Below, piece after piece: positions 45,964 to 53,828 of a DNA stretch of 64,000 bases. The translations under genes were made by a program, and so were the position numbers. Below the pieces are notes generated by a model that worked only from the letters and a program-made list of their open reading frames with translations, searched no databases and was not told where the DNA came from. The first letter of the stretch is position 1. Each line of letters opens with the position of its first letter. Source of the DNA: Clostridia bacterium (GTDB lineage: Bacteria; Bacillota; Peptococcia; DRI-13; SM3-B62); assembly GCA_018433675.1 (NCBI GenBank), contig JAHDQS010000006.1, forward strand, positions 130,425 to 194,424, read 5' to 3'.

Positions 45964-45991
45964 GGAGGCTGAAATTAAACTCTCAGCCTCC
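45964..45991 (-). terminator. Hairpin between binding-protein and AraC genes
   Basis: 9-bp arms GGAGGCTGA/TCAGCCTCC (45964-45972, 45983-45991) just after the binding-protein stop; a partial terminator is likely. The degenerate copy retains a version of it. Confidence 0.65.
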
Positions 45992-46001
45992 ACTTTCAAG
46001 T

Positions 46002-47606
46002 CTATTGTGCCGGTTTAATGTTGTCAATCTCAAACATGATCGGTGTATCGGTAAAGGTATAATCTTCAATTTTATCCTTATTAAACAATATCATATCCTT
46101 TACATAATATATCGGCAATTCAAGTACATTGTCATTGCTGAAATTAAGAATCATGCTGAATAATTCATTAACTTTTGCTTGATCATTTGTAACCAGAGAT
46201 TCTTCGATGGCCTCCAGGAATTTGCCGCTCCCCTCAATAGCTGTTAACGACGGAGTATGAGGTGAAGAATTGATCATTTTGGGGAAGTATATCTGCGGTT
46301 CCGTATTTTCCTCGGTTCCCCAAATTATCAGTCCATAATTGCCGGCTACGCCTTCTTTCCACCATGTCATCATATCCTGTCCCTGGGTTTGAACATCAAT
46401 TCCGATTTCCTTAAGCTGGCTTTTTATTGTAGTTGCCAGCATTTTGTTCATGGCTTCCCCGGAATTATAGGTTAACTTAAAGGAAAGAGGCTTGCCGTCC
46501 TTCTCACGCAGTCCGGTGCTTGCATTCATCTCCCAGCCCGCACTGTCAAGCAGTTGTTCCGCTTTTTCCTTGTCATATGTACGGACAACATTAAGCTTTA
46601 CATCTGAAAGGAAATTACCGTCGGGAAAAAGATCTAAAGCAGGATTCTGATTACCGTAAAACAATCCGTCGCAAATAGCCTGTTTATCAATTCCATAGGC
46701 AATTGCTTCACGAACTGATTTATCGGAAAGCATCGAATTTGCTGCATTCAAGACAAGTCCGACCGTTTTTGTATCAACGGGGGATACGATACCTTTGATA
46801 TTTTCGTGGGAGGTCGCCTGGTTGTAATCGTCCCAAGAAATGAGCGAACTGCCATAAATCATGTCAATTTCCCCTTTTTGCAATGCAAGCAGGCGTGCGG
46901 AGGCTTCCGGTATATATTTTACGACTATCTCATCGTAATATGGTTTCTCTCCCCAATAGCTTTCGTTCTTTACAAACTTAACATACTCTCCGTTTTTAAC
47001 CTCACTGTAAATGTATGGTCCTGTTCCGATAACCCCCTTCATGGTTTGAAAATTGCCTTTTTCAATAACCTGGGGCGAAACGCAAACCATAACTTCACGA
47101 TAGGCAAAGTCGTTCAGATAACCGAAATAAGGGGCGTCGTAATGGAAGGTAACGGTATAATCATCCACAACCTCAATTTCCTTTGTATTAACTACACCCA
47201 TCCACGCACGGTAGTTAGGGTTTTCTTTCTTGGAAATAAAATTTTCTTTCACTGCTTGTGCATTAAATTTCTCGCCATCGTGAAAGGTTACATCGTTTCT
47301 CAGCTTAAAAGTAAGAGCACAGCCGTCTTCGGAAAACTCCCAGCTCTCGGCAAGCCATGGTTCAATTTTGCCGTCTTTGTAATTTACAAGTCCTTCATAG
47401 CAAAGTCTTGTTGCCGAAAGATTTTGAGCATCCATATTGAAAGGATACAGCGTAGTCAACTCCGCACCGACCGCTAAGGTAAGTGTTTTAGTTTCATTTT
47501 CGCTGAAATCCTCACTGGAAGTATTGCTGCAACCTGCAAATACGGTACAGAACAGCACTAAGCAGATGCAAAGCGCCAGCAATTTGGAAAATATTTTATT
47601 CTTCAT
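46002..47606 (-). CDS. Nickel/peptide-type ABC transporter substrate-binding lipoprotein
   Basis: About 534-aa SBP_bac_5 family lipoprotein. The signal peptide ends in a lipobox (CTVFAGCSNTS). Family motifs: LTLAVGAELTTLYPFN, LAESWEFSEDGCALTFKLR, DVTFHDGEKFNAQAVKENF and GTGPYIYSEV. The second ATG (47606) fits the GGA site better than 47615. It binds the substrate outside the cell and hands it to the two permeases encoded upstream. Family members bind peptides, nickel, haem or metallophores; the metal-type operator before the operon points to metal uptake. Confidence 0.9.
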   Translation of the reverse strand: MKNKIFSKLLALCICLVLFCTVFAGCSNTSSEDFSENETKTLTLAVGAELTTLYPFNMDAQNLSATRLCYEGLVNYKDGKIEPWLAESWEFSEDGCALTFKLRNDVTFHDGEKFNAQAVKENFISKKENPNYRAWMGVVNTKEIEVVDDYTVTFHYDAPYFGYLNDFAYREVMVCVSPQVIEKGNFQTMKGVIGTGPYIYSEVKNGEYVKFVKNESYWGEKPYYDEIVVKYIPEASARLLALQKGEIDMIYGSSLISWDDYNQATSHENIKGIVSPVDTKTVGLVLNAANSMLSDKSVREAIAYGIDKQAICDGLFYGNQNPALDLFPDGNFLSDVKLNVVRTYDKEKAEQLLDSAGWEMNASTGLREKDGKPLSFKLTYNSGEAMNKMLATTIKSQLKEIGIDVQTQGQDMMTWWKEGVAGNYGLIIWGTEENTEPQIYFPKMINSSPHTPSLTAIEGSGKFLEAIEESLVTNDQAKVNELFSMILNFSNDNVLELPIYYVKDMILFNKDKIEDYTFTDTPIMFEIDNIKPAQ

Positions 47607-47632
47607 TTTGTTCATTCCTTTCTTGATTGTAT

Positions 47633-48334
47633 TTATTGTGCAATGCCCTCACGGACAATCCTGCCGTTTTTAATTACAAGAATTTTATCGAATAGCCTAT
47701 AAGCACCTGCTTTATGGTGCGTGATAAAAAGGCATCCGCATTGGTACTCTTTATGATAGGCTTCAAGCAAACCCAAAACTGCATCTTGAGAAATTAAATC
47801 AAGCCCGCTCAATACCTCGTCAAGAACAAGATATTTGGGATGTATCGATAAAGCACGAAGAAGAGACAGCCTTCGTTGTTCGCCGCCCGAAAGCTGCTTT
47901 GTCGGTACTTTCAGCAATCTTTCATCCATTCCGACAAGCGACATAAGTTCAAAAATGCGCTTTTTCCTTTCGGATCTGCTCAGTCTCGTTAAATTAAAAA
48001 GGGCTTCTTCAATATTGTGATAAACCGAAAGCTTTGGGTTTAGGGTTCCGCGGGTATCTTGAAACACGGCCTGTATTTTACGGCGCAGTAAACTATAATC
48101 ACGAGGCTTTAACTTTGAAATATCGCAACCGTCTAGCATAACCTTGCCGGAATCAGGTTTTTCAACCCCTAAAACAATTCTGGCAAGCGTACTTTTGCCT
48201 GTTCCTGATTCACCGGTTATGGATACAAATTCGCCGGGTGATATTTTTAAATTTATATCGGACAGCACGCTGAACATCACACCCTTATGATCGGAATATT
48301 TCTTATTCAAGCGTTCAATTTGTATTCCGTCCAT
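47633..48334 (-). CDS. Nickel/peptide ABC transporter ATPase (DppF-like)
   Basis: 233-aa ATPase: Walker A GESGTGKST, Q-loop VFQDTRGTLNPKL, signature LSGGEQRRLSLLRAL, Walker B YLVLDEVLSGLD and switch His in FITHHKAG. It overlaps the preceding ATPase by 28 nt and lies 26 nt before the binding-protein start. It lacks the oligopeptide C-terminal extension, as in nickel/metallophore systems. Confidence 0.9.
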   Translation of the reverse strand: MDGIQIERLNKKYSDHKGVMFSVLSDINLKISPGEFVSITGESGTGKSTLARIVLGVEKPDSGKVMLDGCDISKLKPRDYSLLRRKIQAVFQDTRGTLNPKLSVYHNIEEALFNLTRLSRSERKKRIFELMSLVGMDERLLKVPTKQLSGGEQRRLSLLRALSIHPKYLVLDEVLSGLDLISQDAVLGLLEAYHKEYQCGCLFITHHKAGAYRLFDKILVIKNGRIVREGIAQ

Positions 48335-49119
48335 ATGTAGCTCCTTTCTTCCATTTTTTTATGTGCTGCCGCAAATGCTCTTGTCCACTTTCGCTGCGGT
48401 GCTGAAAGCAGCTTTCCCATCGTTCCTGTTTCAGTTATTTTGCCATGCTCCATAACAAACACGCTTTCACATAGTGCACTTAAGGCATCCACATCATGCG
48501 AAATAAAAAGAATGCCCGTCTCTTTCTTCTGCTTTTTCAAAGTCTGCGTCAATATTTCCCGGTTATCCTCATCCAACGCACTTGTAGGTTCATCTGCAAG
48601 TATATATTTAGGTCGGAGGGCAAGCATCAGAGCCACGACAATACGCTGTAGCATACCGCCCGATAATTGTCCGGGATAGCTGCGAAGAATTCTATTAAAG
48701 TCTTTTAAATTAAGTGTTTTCAGCTTTTCTGCGCTTAAATCATCGGCCTCACTTTTTGAAATCCCAAGACGAATGCAAAGAGTTTCCCGCATCTGTGTAC
48801 CGATTTTTATTCTCGGGTCAAATGCAGTCATAGGATTTTGGGGAATAAACCCGATTGTTTTGCCACATAATTCTCTGCGCTCCTTTGGGCTCAATTCGCT
48901 TATATCCGCATCATCCACAAAAATACTTCCGTTAATAAGGGCATAACTTCTGTCGAGCATCCCCATCATGCTTTTTAACAGAGTTGTCTTTCCTGAACCG
49001 GAGGCTCCCGTCAAACCTATTATGTGACCTGACGCAACAGCAAGAGAAACGTCGTCAAGCAACAGCATGCCATTTCTTGCTTTAACCGATAAATTATCAA
49101 TTCTAAGCATAATAATCAC
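48307..49119 (-). CDS. Nickel/peptide ABC transporter ATPase (DppD-like)
   Basis: 270-aa ATPase: Walker A GASGSGKTT, Q-loop FIPQNPMTAFDPR, signature LSGGMLQRIVVALML, Walker B YILADEPTSALD and FISHDVD. An ATG at 49110 is likelier than the GTG at 49119. It overlaps the permease gene. Pairs with the next ATPase to energise the importer. Confidence 0.9.
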   Translation of the reverse strand: MIIMLRIDNLSVKARNGMLLLDDVSLAVASGHIIGLTGASGSGKTTLLKSMMGMLDRSYALINGSIFVDDADISELSPKERRELCGKTIGFIPQNPMTAFDPRIKIGTQMRETLCIRLGISKSEADDLSAEKLKTLNLKDFNRILRSYPGQLSGGMLQRIVVALMLALRPKYILADEPTSALDEDNREILTQTLKKQKKETGILFISHDVDALSALCESVFVMEHGKITETGTMGKLLSAPQRKWTRAFAAAHKKMEERSYIWTEYKLNA

Positions 49120-49900
49120 CGCCTTTAGAAGCTGCTCGTCCGAGCAAATGAAAAGATAGCGTACTCAAAAAAATAAATATTACAGGATAGAAAGTCAGCC
49201 CCGGATGAGACAGCATCATCTGATGGGAATCGGAAACCATAGACCCCCAATCAATAACATTATCACCGAGACCAAGACCAATAAATGAAAACCCGACAAT
49301 CGCAAGCACCATATCCGCGCAGGATAAGCAAATAAACCTCACCACATCCGAAACCAGGTTAGGCAGTATATGCCAAAATAAAACCCTCAGCCTTCCCGCA
49401 CCGGAGGTAATAGCACACATAACATAAGCACGGCTCATTTCAATTTCAGCTCTTGTTTTGACTAGTTTTATCAGCCGTAAAAAGAGCGAAAGAGTGATTG
49501 AAACAAGCATTGTTAAAATACCATTTCCCCAGGCGGCAATGAAAATAATTAAATAAGCAATAGGTGGGATTGCTGTTACCGCATTCAAAACACTTTCAAA
49601 CAATACTCCCTGTTTGTCTTTAGATCTGCTTATCAGCAATCCGATAACCATTCCTAAAACAGCAACGCAAAGACAACCAAGTGTAACAATTCCGATAGTT
49701 GCTTTACCTCCGTACAAAAGACGTGAAAGTGTACATCTTCCAAGGATATCAGTGCCGAGCGGATATTTTAAACAAGGCTGTACAAGCCTGTTTGCCATAT
49801 CAACGCTATGTGGATCGTTTGGAGCAAAATAATATCCAAAACAGCACAAAATTAATATAAAGATTGGACACCCTATATGAAATATCTTTCTTAGTTTCAT
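49103..49900 (-). CDS. Nickel/peptide ABC transporter permease (DppC-like)
   Basis: About 265-aa inner-membrane permease. N-terminal helix, then the family loop HPLGTDILGR-like YPLGTDILGRCTLSRLLYGG, and the EAA loop region ITSGAGRLRVLFWHILPNL. The ATG at 49900 behind GAGGAGG overlaps the upstream permease stop by one base (TAATG), indicating coupled translation. The frame's extension to 49942 is probably not translated. Confidence 0.9.
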   Translation of the reverse strand: MKLRKIFHIGCPIFILILCCFGYYFAPNDPHSVDMANRLVQPCLKYPLGTDILGRCTLSRLLYGGKATIGIVTLGCLCVAVLGMVIGLLISRSKDKQGVLFESVLNAVTAIPPIAYLIIFIAAWGNGILTMLVSITLSLFLRLIKLVKTRAEIEMSRAYVMCAITSGAGRLRVLFWHILPNLVSDVVRFICLSCADMVLAIVGFSFIGLGLGDNVIDWGSMVSDSHQMMLSHPGLTFYPVIFIFLSTLSFHLLGRAASKGGDYYA

Positions 49901-50859
49901 TATTTTGCCTCCTCGGTACGAATGTCCCGTCTGAGATACCATTGAAGAATTGTCGCGGCAAGATCAAGCAGTACAAGCATTATTGCCAGAAACAGTACGG
50001 AGGCGTGGATAACGGGAGCATTACGGTTAACTACGCTGTCTATAATCAAATATCCCAGTCCCGGAAGTGAAAACACACGCTCAACAATTGCAGCTCCCGC
50101 AAGACAAAGTCCTATCATCTGTACAAAATTCGGCACCAAATCAGTGACAGCATGGGGCAGAGCGTGAAAAAACAAGATCCGTTCTTCCTTCAAACCTCTG
50201 CAACGTGCGAAAAAAGAATAATCTTCGTTCATTTCCCGTTCCAAGCTTCCGGCAAGCATTTGTGAGTAAAAAGCAATGCCGCAAATTGACAGGCAAAGCG
50301 CAGCAGGTAAGTATTTCATTAGCCCCACATTTCCGGTAACTGAAATAAAGTTGAACCTAAAAGCAAAATACTGGATAAATAGTATCGCAAGATAGAATGG
50401 AGGAATGGAAATTCCAATAATACTGAGTACAGTAAGGAGTTTTCCCGTAAGGCTCTCTCTTGTCAAATATTGCAGACATCCAAACAGTAATACACCCATT
50501 ATCATTAAAACAGCTGAAACAGCAACCACACACAGTGTTACCGGAATTGATTTTGAAAGTTCCATCAAAACAGGTTTACCGCTTGCAAGGGAATTACCGA
50601 ATTCACCGCAAAGGGCGTCTTTTATCCATGTGACGTATTGAATCGCCAAAGGTTTATCGAGTCCTAATTCTATGCGGGCCTCGGCAATTTGTTCATCTGT
50701 AACAATTGGCGAATTGCGCATTACATAAGCGGCCGCAGGATCTACCGGTGACAAACGCATAAGCATGAAGGACAGCAACGTGACAAACAGCAAAGAAAAT
50801 ATCATAACTGATATTCTTCTTGATACGTAACGCCACTGTTTTGCATTCAAATCTGTCAT
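49900..50859 (-). CDS. Nickel/peptide ABC transporter permease (DppB-like)
   Basis: 319-aa permease with about six helices. Family features: FMLMRLSPVDPAAAYVMRNS, ELGLDKPLAIQYVTWI, and the EAA-type loop ARCRGLKEERILFFHALPHA. First gene of the five-gene importer operon. ATG behind GGAAGGAG. A palindromic operator (50893-50912) lies 34 nt upstream. Confidence 0.9.
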   Translation of the reverse strand: MTDLNAKQWRYVSRRISVMIFSLLFVTLLSFMLMRLSPVDPAAAYVMRNSPIVTDEQIAEARIELGLDKPLAIQYVTWIKDALCGEFGNSLASGKPVLMELSKSIPVTLCVVAVSAVLMIMGVLLFGCLQYLTRESLTGKLLTVLSIIGISIPPFYLAILFIQYFAFRFNFISVTGNVGLMKYLPAALCLSICGIAFYSQMLAGSLEREMNEDYSFFARCRGLKEERILFFHALPHAVTDLVPNFVQMIGLCLAGAAIVERVFSLPGLGYLIIDSVVNRNAPVIHASVLFLAIMLVLLDLAATILQWYLRRDIRTEEAK

Positions 50860-50892
50860 CTCCTTCCCAACTCATAATTTTTCTCGCCACAT

Positions 50893-50912
50893 AAGTTAGC
50901 GCAACCTAACTT
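50893..50912 (-). promoter_or_regulatory. AAGTTAG-N6-CTAACTT operator before the importer operon
   Basis: Palindrome with 7-bp arms and spacer CGCAAC, 34-53 nt before the DppB-like start. Same motif as at 33505, 44863 and 55107. A clear -10 was not found beside it. Confidence 0.65.
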
Positions 50913-50999
50913 TCAAGGCCAAAAAAACACACCCACCGGGGCGCATAGACTTACCTTGGCTTACATCACGCATAACGATAACACATAATAGAACAAAAG

Positions 51000-51055
51000 C
51001 GTTAATCCCTCAAGTCAGAATCAATCCCTTGCAGACATTTTTTTCTTCCGAATCC
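51000..51055 (-). pseudogene. AraC C-terminal tip remnant
   Basis: About 55 nt match the last codons of the AraC gene at 53829-55022; the minus strand still encodes CLQGIDSDLRD before the stop (intact copy CLQGIESNLRD). The rest of this extra copy is gone. Confidence 0.7.
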
Positions 51056-51150
51056 TGTTTAAGAGACAAGCCAGTAACTATTGCTTTATACCATGTTCTC
51101 TATTTAGTCTTGATTATGCATTAATAAAGCCTTTCTATTTCAATTTTTGC

Positions 51151-51217
51151 CTGCACCGAACAAACAAACGGTCATTGTCATACTGCCTTTTAACCTGCTC
51201 TTGTTTGTTCAGTGCAG
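51151..51217. repeat. Long-loop inverted repeat after the binding-protein gene
   Basis: 17-bp arms CTGCACCGAACAAACAA (51151-51167) and its complement with one mismatch (51201-51217) around a 33-nt loop, 18 nt after the stop of the 51235-52371 gene. No U-run follows, so it may stabilise the mRNA or be a small structured RNA. The rest of the 50913-51234 gap holds the AraC tip remnant only. Confidence 0.6.
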
Positions 51218-51234
51218 CGACAAAATATTTTTAT

Positions 51235-52371
51235 TTATTCTCCAGGATATATAAAAACGCCATGTTGATTTAAATCATAATCGAGCTTAAGAAATCGGGT
51301 AATGTAATCCTGATGAATCTCCTGAGGGTCAATATCTTTGAATAAATCAGGATAAAGCCATTTGGCAATATAGACAACACCGATATAGCTTCTAGGAGTT
51401 CTAACCAGATCATCTGATATTGTATAGACGCGATTGTTTTTTACCGCACTGCTTTGTGAAAGCTCCGGACGGGCCATTGTTTGTTCGATAAATGTTTTCA
51501 TGCCGCTATTGTCTTCAAGATCGAAGCCAGAAGGCTGCCCGTCTGCTTTTACAATAACCACGTCAGGGTTTTGTACAGCTAACCATTCCTTATCTGTTTC
51601 AAACCATTGAAGGTCATGTTTATTATCGTTACTGGCAATATTAATGCCTCCTGCTGCCGGAATGTTCCAGCCAACGCCCATGCATTGATTATTGACGGTC
51701 CAACCAGTCTGCAGCGGTTCATAATACACGTGCATCCTATTTTCATCAGGGACTGCAGAAACTCGTTCTTTCACCATCGCGAGAACTGCCTTTTTGGAAT
51801 TGATATATTCGGTTGCTGCTTCCTCAGTGCCGGTAAGCCGTCCTAGAATACGGACAGTTTCAGCCTCATCCTCCAAATACATCAAGTTAAAGCCAATCAC
51901 CTTGATATTGGGCTCCAATTTTTCAACCAACTGTAAATAAGGTTCTTTATTTATCTGAAGGGAAGAACTGACAATTAGTACATCAGGCTTCAACACGGCA
52001 ATTGTTTCAAAATCGATGCTCTGATTTATCATGTCTATCGACGGCAATTTGCTTAACTCAGGAAATACCGTTGCATTTTTGGGAATGTCTTTATTAACAG
52101 TTACAATCTTTTCCTGGACTCCTAGGGCTACGAGATACTCTACCAAGAAATGATGCTCTACAGCAATTTTTTCCGGTTTATTGGTAATTGTTATTTCCCG
52201 TCCAAATCCGTCTGTAAATGTAAAGGGCTCAAATTTTTCCGCGGAGACCTGCGCAGATGACGCTTCAGGCCCAGGCGATTTAGTGGATATCTCTTCAGTC
52301 TTTTGAGTACAGGCTGAAAGCAAAACGCAAAGAATCACAATAGAGGTTAAAACGGTAAAAACTTTTTTCAT
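51235..52371 (-). CDS. Fe3+-siderophore/cobalamin-type substrate-binding lipoprotein
   Basis: 378-aa class III periplasmic-binding-fold lipoprotein (BtuF/FecB type). The lipobox is CVLLSACTQ. The fold begins with FTDGFGREITITNKPEKIAV and includes LKPDVLIVSSSLQINKEP; IYPGE ends the protein. It follows the methyltransferase gene by 48 nt under the same cobalamin riboswitch, so a corrinoid ligand is the simplest reading. No permease or ATPase of the BtuCD type is present nearby, so it either uses a transporter encoded elsewhere or is an orphan. Confidence 0.87.
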   Translation of the reverse strand: MKKVFTVLTSIVILCVLLSACTQKTEEISTKSPGPEASSAQVSAEKFEPFTFTDGFGREITITNKPEKIAVEHHFLVEYLVALGVQEKIVTVNKDIPKNATVFPELSKLPSIDMINQSIDFETIAVLKPDVLIVSSSLQINKEPYLQLVEKLEPNIKVIGFNLMYLEDEAETVRILGRLTGTEEAATEYINSKKAVLAMVKERVSAVPDENRMHVYYEPLQTGWTVNNQCMGVGWNIPAAGGINIASNDNKHDLQWFETDKEWLAVQNPDVVIVKADGQPSGFDLEDNSGMKTFIEQTMARPELSQSSAVKNNRVYTISDDLVRTPRSYIGVVYIAKWLYPDLFKDIDPQEIHQDYITRFLKLDYDLNQHGVFIYPGE

Positions 52372-52419
52372 AATTAATAATCCCTTCTTTCAATTTGATT
52401 TTTTTGTCGGTGTAAAACA

Positions 52420-53421
52420 CTATTTTTTAGCAATATCAAAAGCTTGTCTGCTGCCATCGCAAAGTTTGGTTACTGTACGGAATCCAATCTTCTTTGCAGC
52501 ATCCGTAACAGCGTCACGGGCGAGTAAAAAGTTGAAATCCATAAGAATATTTGGCAGAATTTTTACAAACTGCTTAGAAGGACGAACGTCAGGATCAATA
52601 ACTCCATTGCATGAAATAAAAGTTCCACCCGGATTCATAGCATCATATATTTTTTTTATCATTGCATCCAGATCATCTTTCGCAATTCCCAAAACATTGC
52701 CGGCAAAAATCAAATCATAACCGCTGCCTATCCCCTCGGTAAGCATATTGCCGCTCATCAAGGAAATTCTATCTTCCATGCTGTATTTTTTTACATATTG
52801 AGCAGTCAGCTTTATTACCGGCTCCTGATCAAATAAGACCCCCTTCATCGAAGGATGTGCATCGACAATTGCCATACCTATCAAGCCCGGACCACATCCC
52901 AAATCCAGCATTTTTTTGAAGCTCTGGAAATCTTCAAGCTGGGAAATTATTCGTCGAATCATTTGCAGGCGTCCCATTTTTTGGAGCGCTGCCAGACTTA
53001 ATGCAGATTGCGCCCATAAGTCAGGCTGCAAAACCTGCTTCTCGTCGCTGGGCCCGGTTTTGATAAATCCAATCATATCCTCCATTACAGGAGCAATCCA
53101 TTGATATAAAGATAATATACTGTCCCCTATATAGAATTCGGAATTGGCTACAAGGAAATTAGCAGCCGAATTGGAGTTGAAGTACTTTCCATTTTCTTTG
53201 GTCAGCCATTCACATGCACATAGTCCATTCAGGAAATGCTCTGTATTAATTGGATGAAGGCCTAACATTTCCGCCACTTCAACAGCAGTTTTGGGTTCCT
53301 GTAAATTGGTAAATATGCAAAGCTCAACAGCAGTCAACAACAATTTTGCTTTAACCATAGGTTCCGTGATAATATCCAAAAGATCCCGAAAACCTTCAGG
53401 TGGATAGGGGAATTTTTCCAA
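52420..53421 (-). CDS. Methyltransferase with winged-helix dimerisation domain, riboswitch-controlled
   Basis: 333-aa O-methyltransferase family 2-type protein. The N-terminal winged-helix dimerisation domain (AVELCIFTNLQEPKTAVEVA) is followed by a SAM domain with MLDLGCGPGLIGMAI, an acidic loop GVLFDQEPV and YDLIFAGNVLGIA. The start is TTG at 53421 behind AAGGAGG. It is the first gene after a cobalamin riboswitch with its terminator. A role in corrinoid modification or in making a small molecule linked to cobalamin uptake is suggested by regulation only; the acceptor is unknown. Confidence 0.85.
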   Translation of the reverse strand: MEKFPYPPEGFRDLLDIITEPMVKAKLLLTAVELCIFTNLQEPKTAVEVAEMLGLHPINTEHFLNGLCACEWLTKENGKYFNSNSAANFLVANSEFYIGDSILSLYQWIAPVMEDMIGFIKTGPSDEKQVLQPDLWAQSALSLAALQKMGRLQMIRRIISQLEDFQSFKKMLDLGCGPGLIGMAIVDAHPSMKGVLFDQEPVIKLTAQYVKKYSMEDRISLMSGNMLTEGIGSGYDLIFAGNVLGIAKDDLDAMIKKIYDAMNPGGTFISCNGVIDPDVRPSKQFVKILPNILMDFNFLLARDAVTDAAKKIGFRTVTKLCDGSRQAFDIAKK

Positions 53422-53492
53422 ATGCCGCTCCTCCTTGTATATTTGATATCCAAGAAACTACAGAAGCTAAATATCAGACGGTTGTTTTCACA

Positions 53493-53525
53493 ATAAAAAG
53501 CTCTTCAGCAAATGCTAAAGAGTCC
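53493..53525 (-). terminator. Intrinsic terminator of the cobalamin riboswitch
   Basis: Stem CTCTTTAG/CTGAAGAG with a short loop (53501-53524) followed on the minus strand by TTTTT. It lies between the aptamer and the methyltransferase start, as expected for a switch that stops transcription when cobalamin is bound. Confidence 0.8.
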
Positions 53526-53591
53526 TTTGTTCAAGGAATAATATATAAAATTCCAACGCACTCCCTCCATCGCTCGTAGAGTTGTCCATGT

Positions 53592-53776
53592 CGCAAGGAA
53601 CAGGCAGGTCTTCTGGCTTAAGTCTCATCGTTTCTCCTGCCTTCCCGGTCTCCCAGTGGCATTCCCGGAGAATCTCCTCTTTCACAGCGGCGGGACCGCG
53701 CGGGCTTTTACCCGACTTCCCTTTTCACCAAAGTATGTATACGCTTTTCGTATACATACCCGGCACCTGTTCCGCA
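53592..53776 (-). ncRNA. Cobalamin riboswitch (aptamer)
   Basis: The minus strand has the class hallmarks in order: AGGTGCC, a perfect variable hairpin (GTATGTATACG-AAAA-CGTATACATAC), GGTGAAAAGGGAAG, a GGGTAAAAGCCC hairpin, the CCCGCCGCTGTGA core, the B12 box GCCACTGGG, and GGAAGGC...GCCAGAAGACC closing the fold. It precedes the methyltransferase and binding-protein genes and is followed by a terminator. Recognition rests on conserved sequence, not a covariance search. Confidence 0.93.
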
Positions 53777-53828
53777 TATTAACTTGTCAAAATCAATATT
53801 TATTTTAGTATAAAGTGGAACCAAAGCG

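Larger units (their letters stand above)
44848..46580. repeat. Full-length direct repeat partner of 33488-34146
   Basis: Source copy of the degenerate block at 33488-34146, same orientation, covering operator, AraC gene, terminator and the 3' part of the binding-protein gene. The two copies bracket module 2 and the tilS pseudogene. Confidence 0.85.

Noticed and set aside
33488-46580. Composite transposon or integrative element bounded by the direct repeats
   Set aside because: No transposase, integrase or att-like tRNA end is associated with the repeats; they consist of host-type genes.
53740-53762. Hairpin GTATGTATACG...CGTATACATAC as an independent terminator or operator
   Set aside because: It lies between the AGGTGCC and GGTGAAAAGG blocks of the cobalamin aptamer, where a variable stem is expected.
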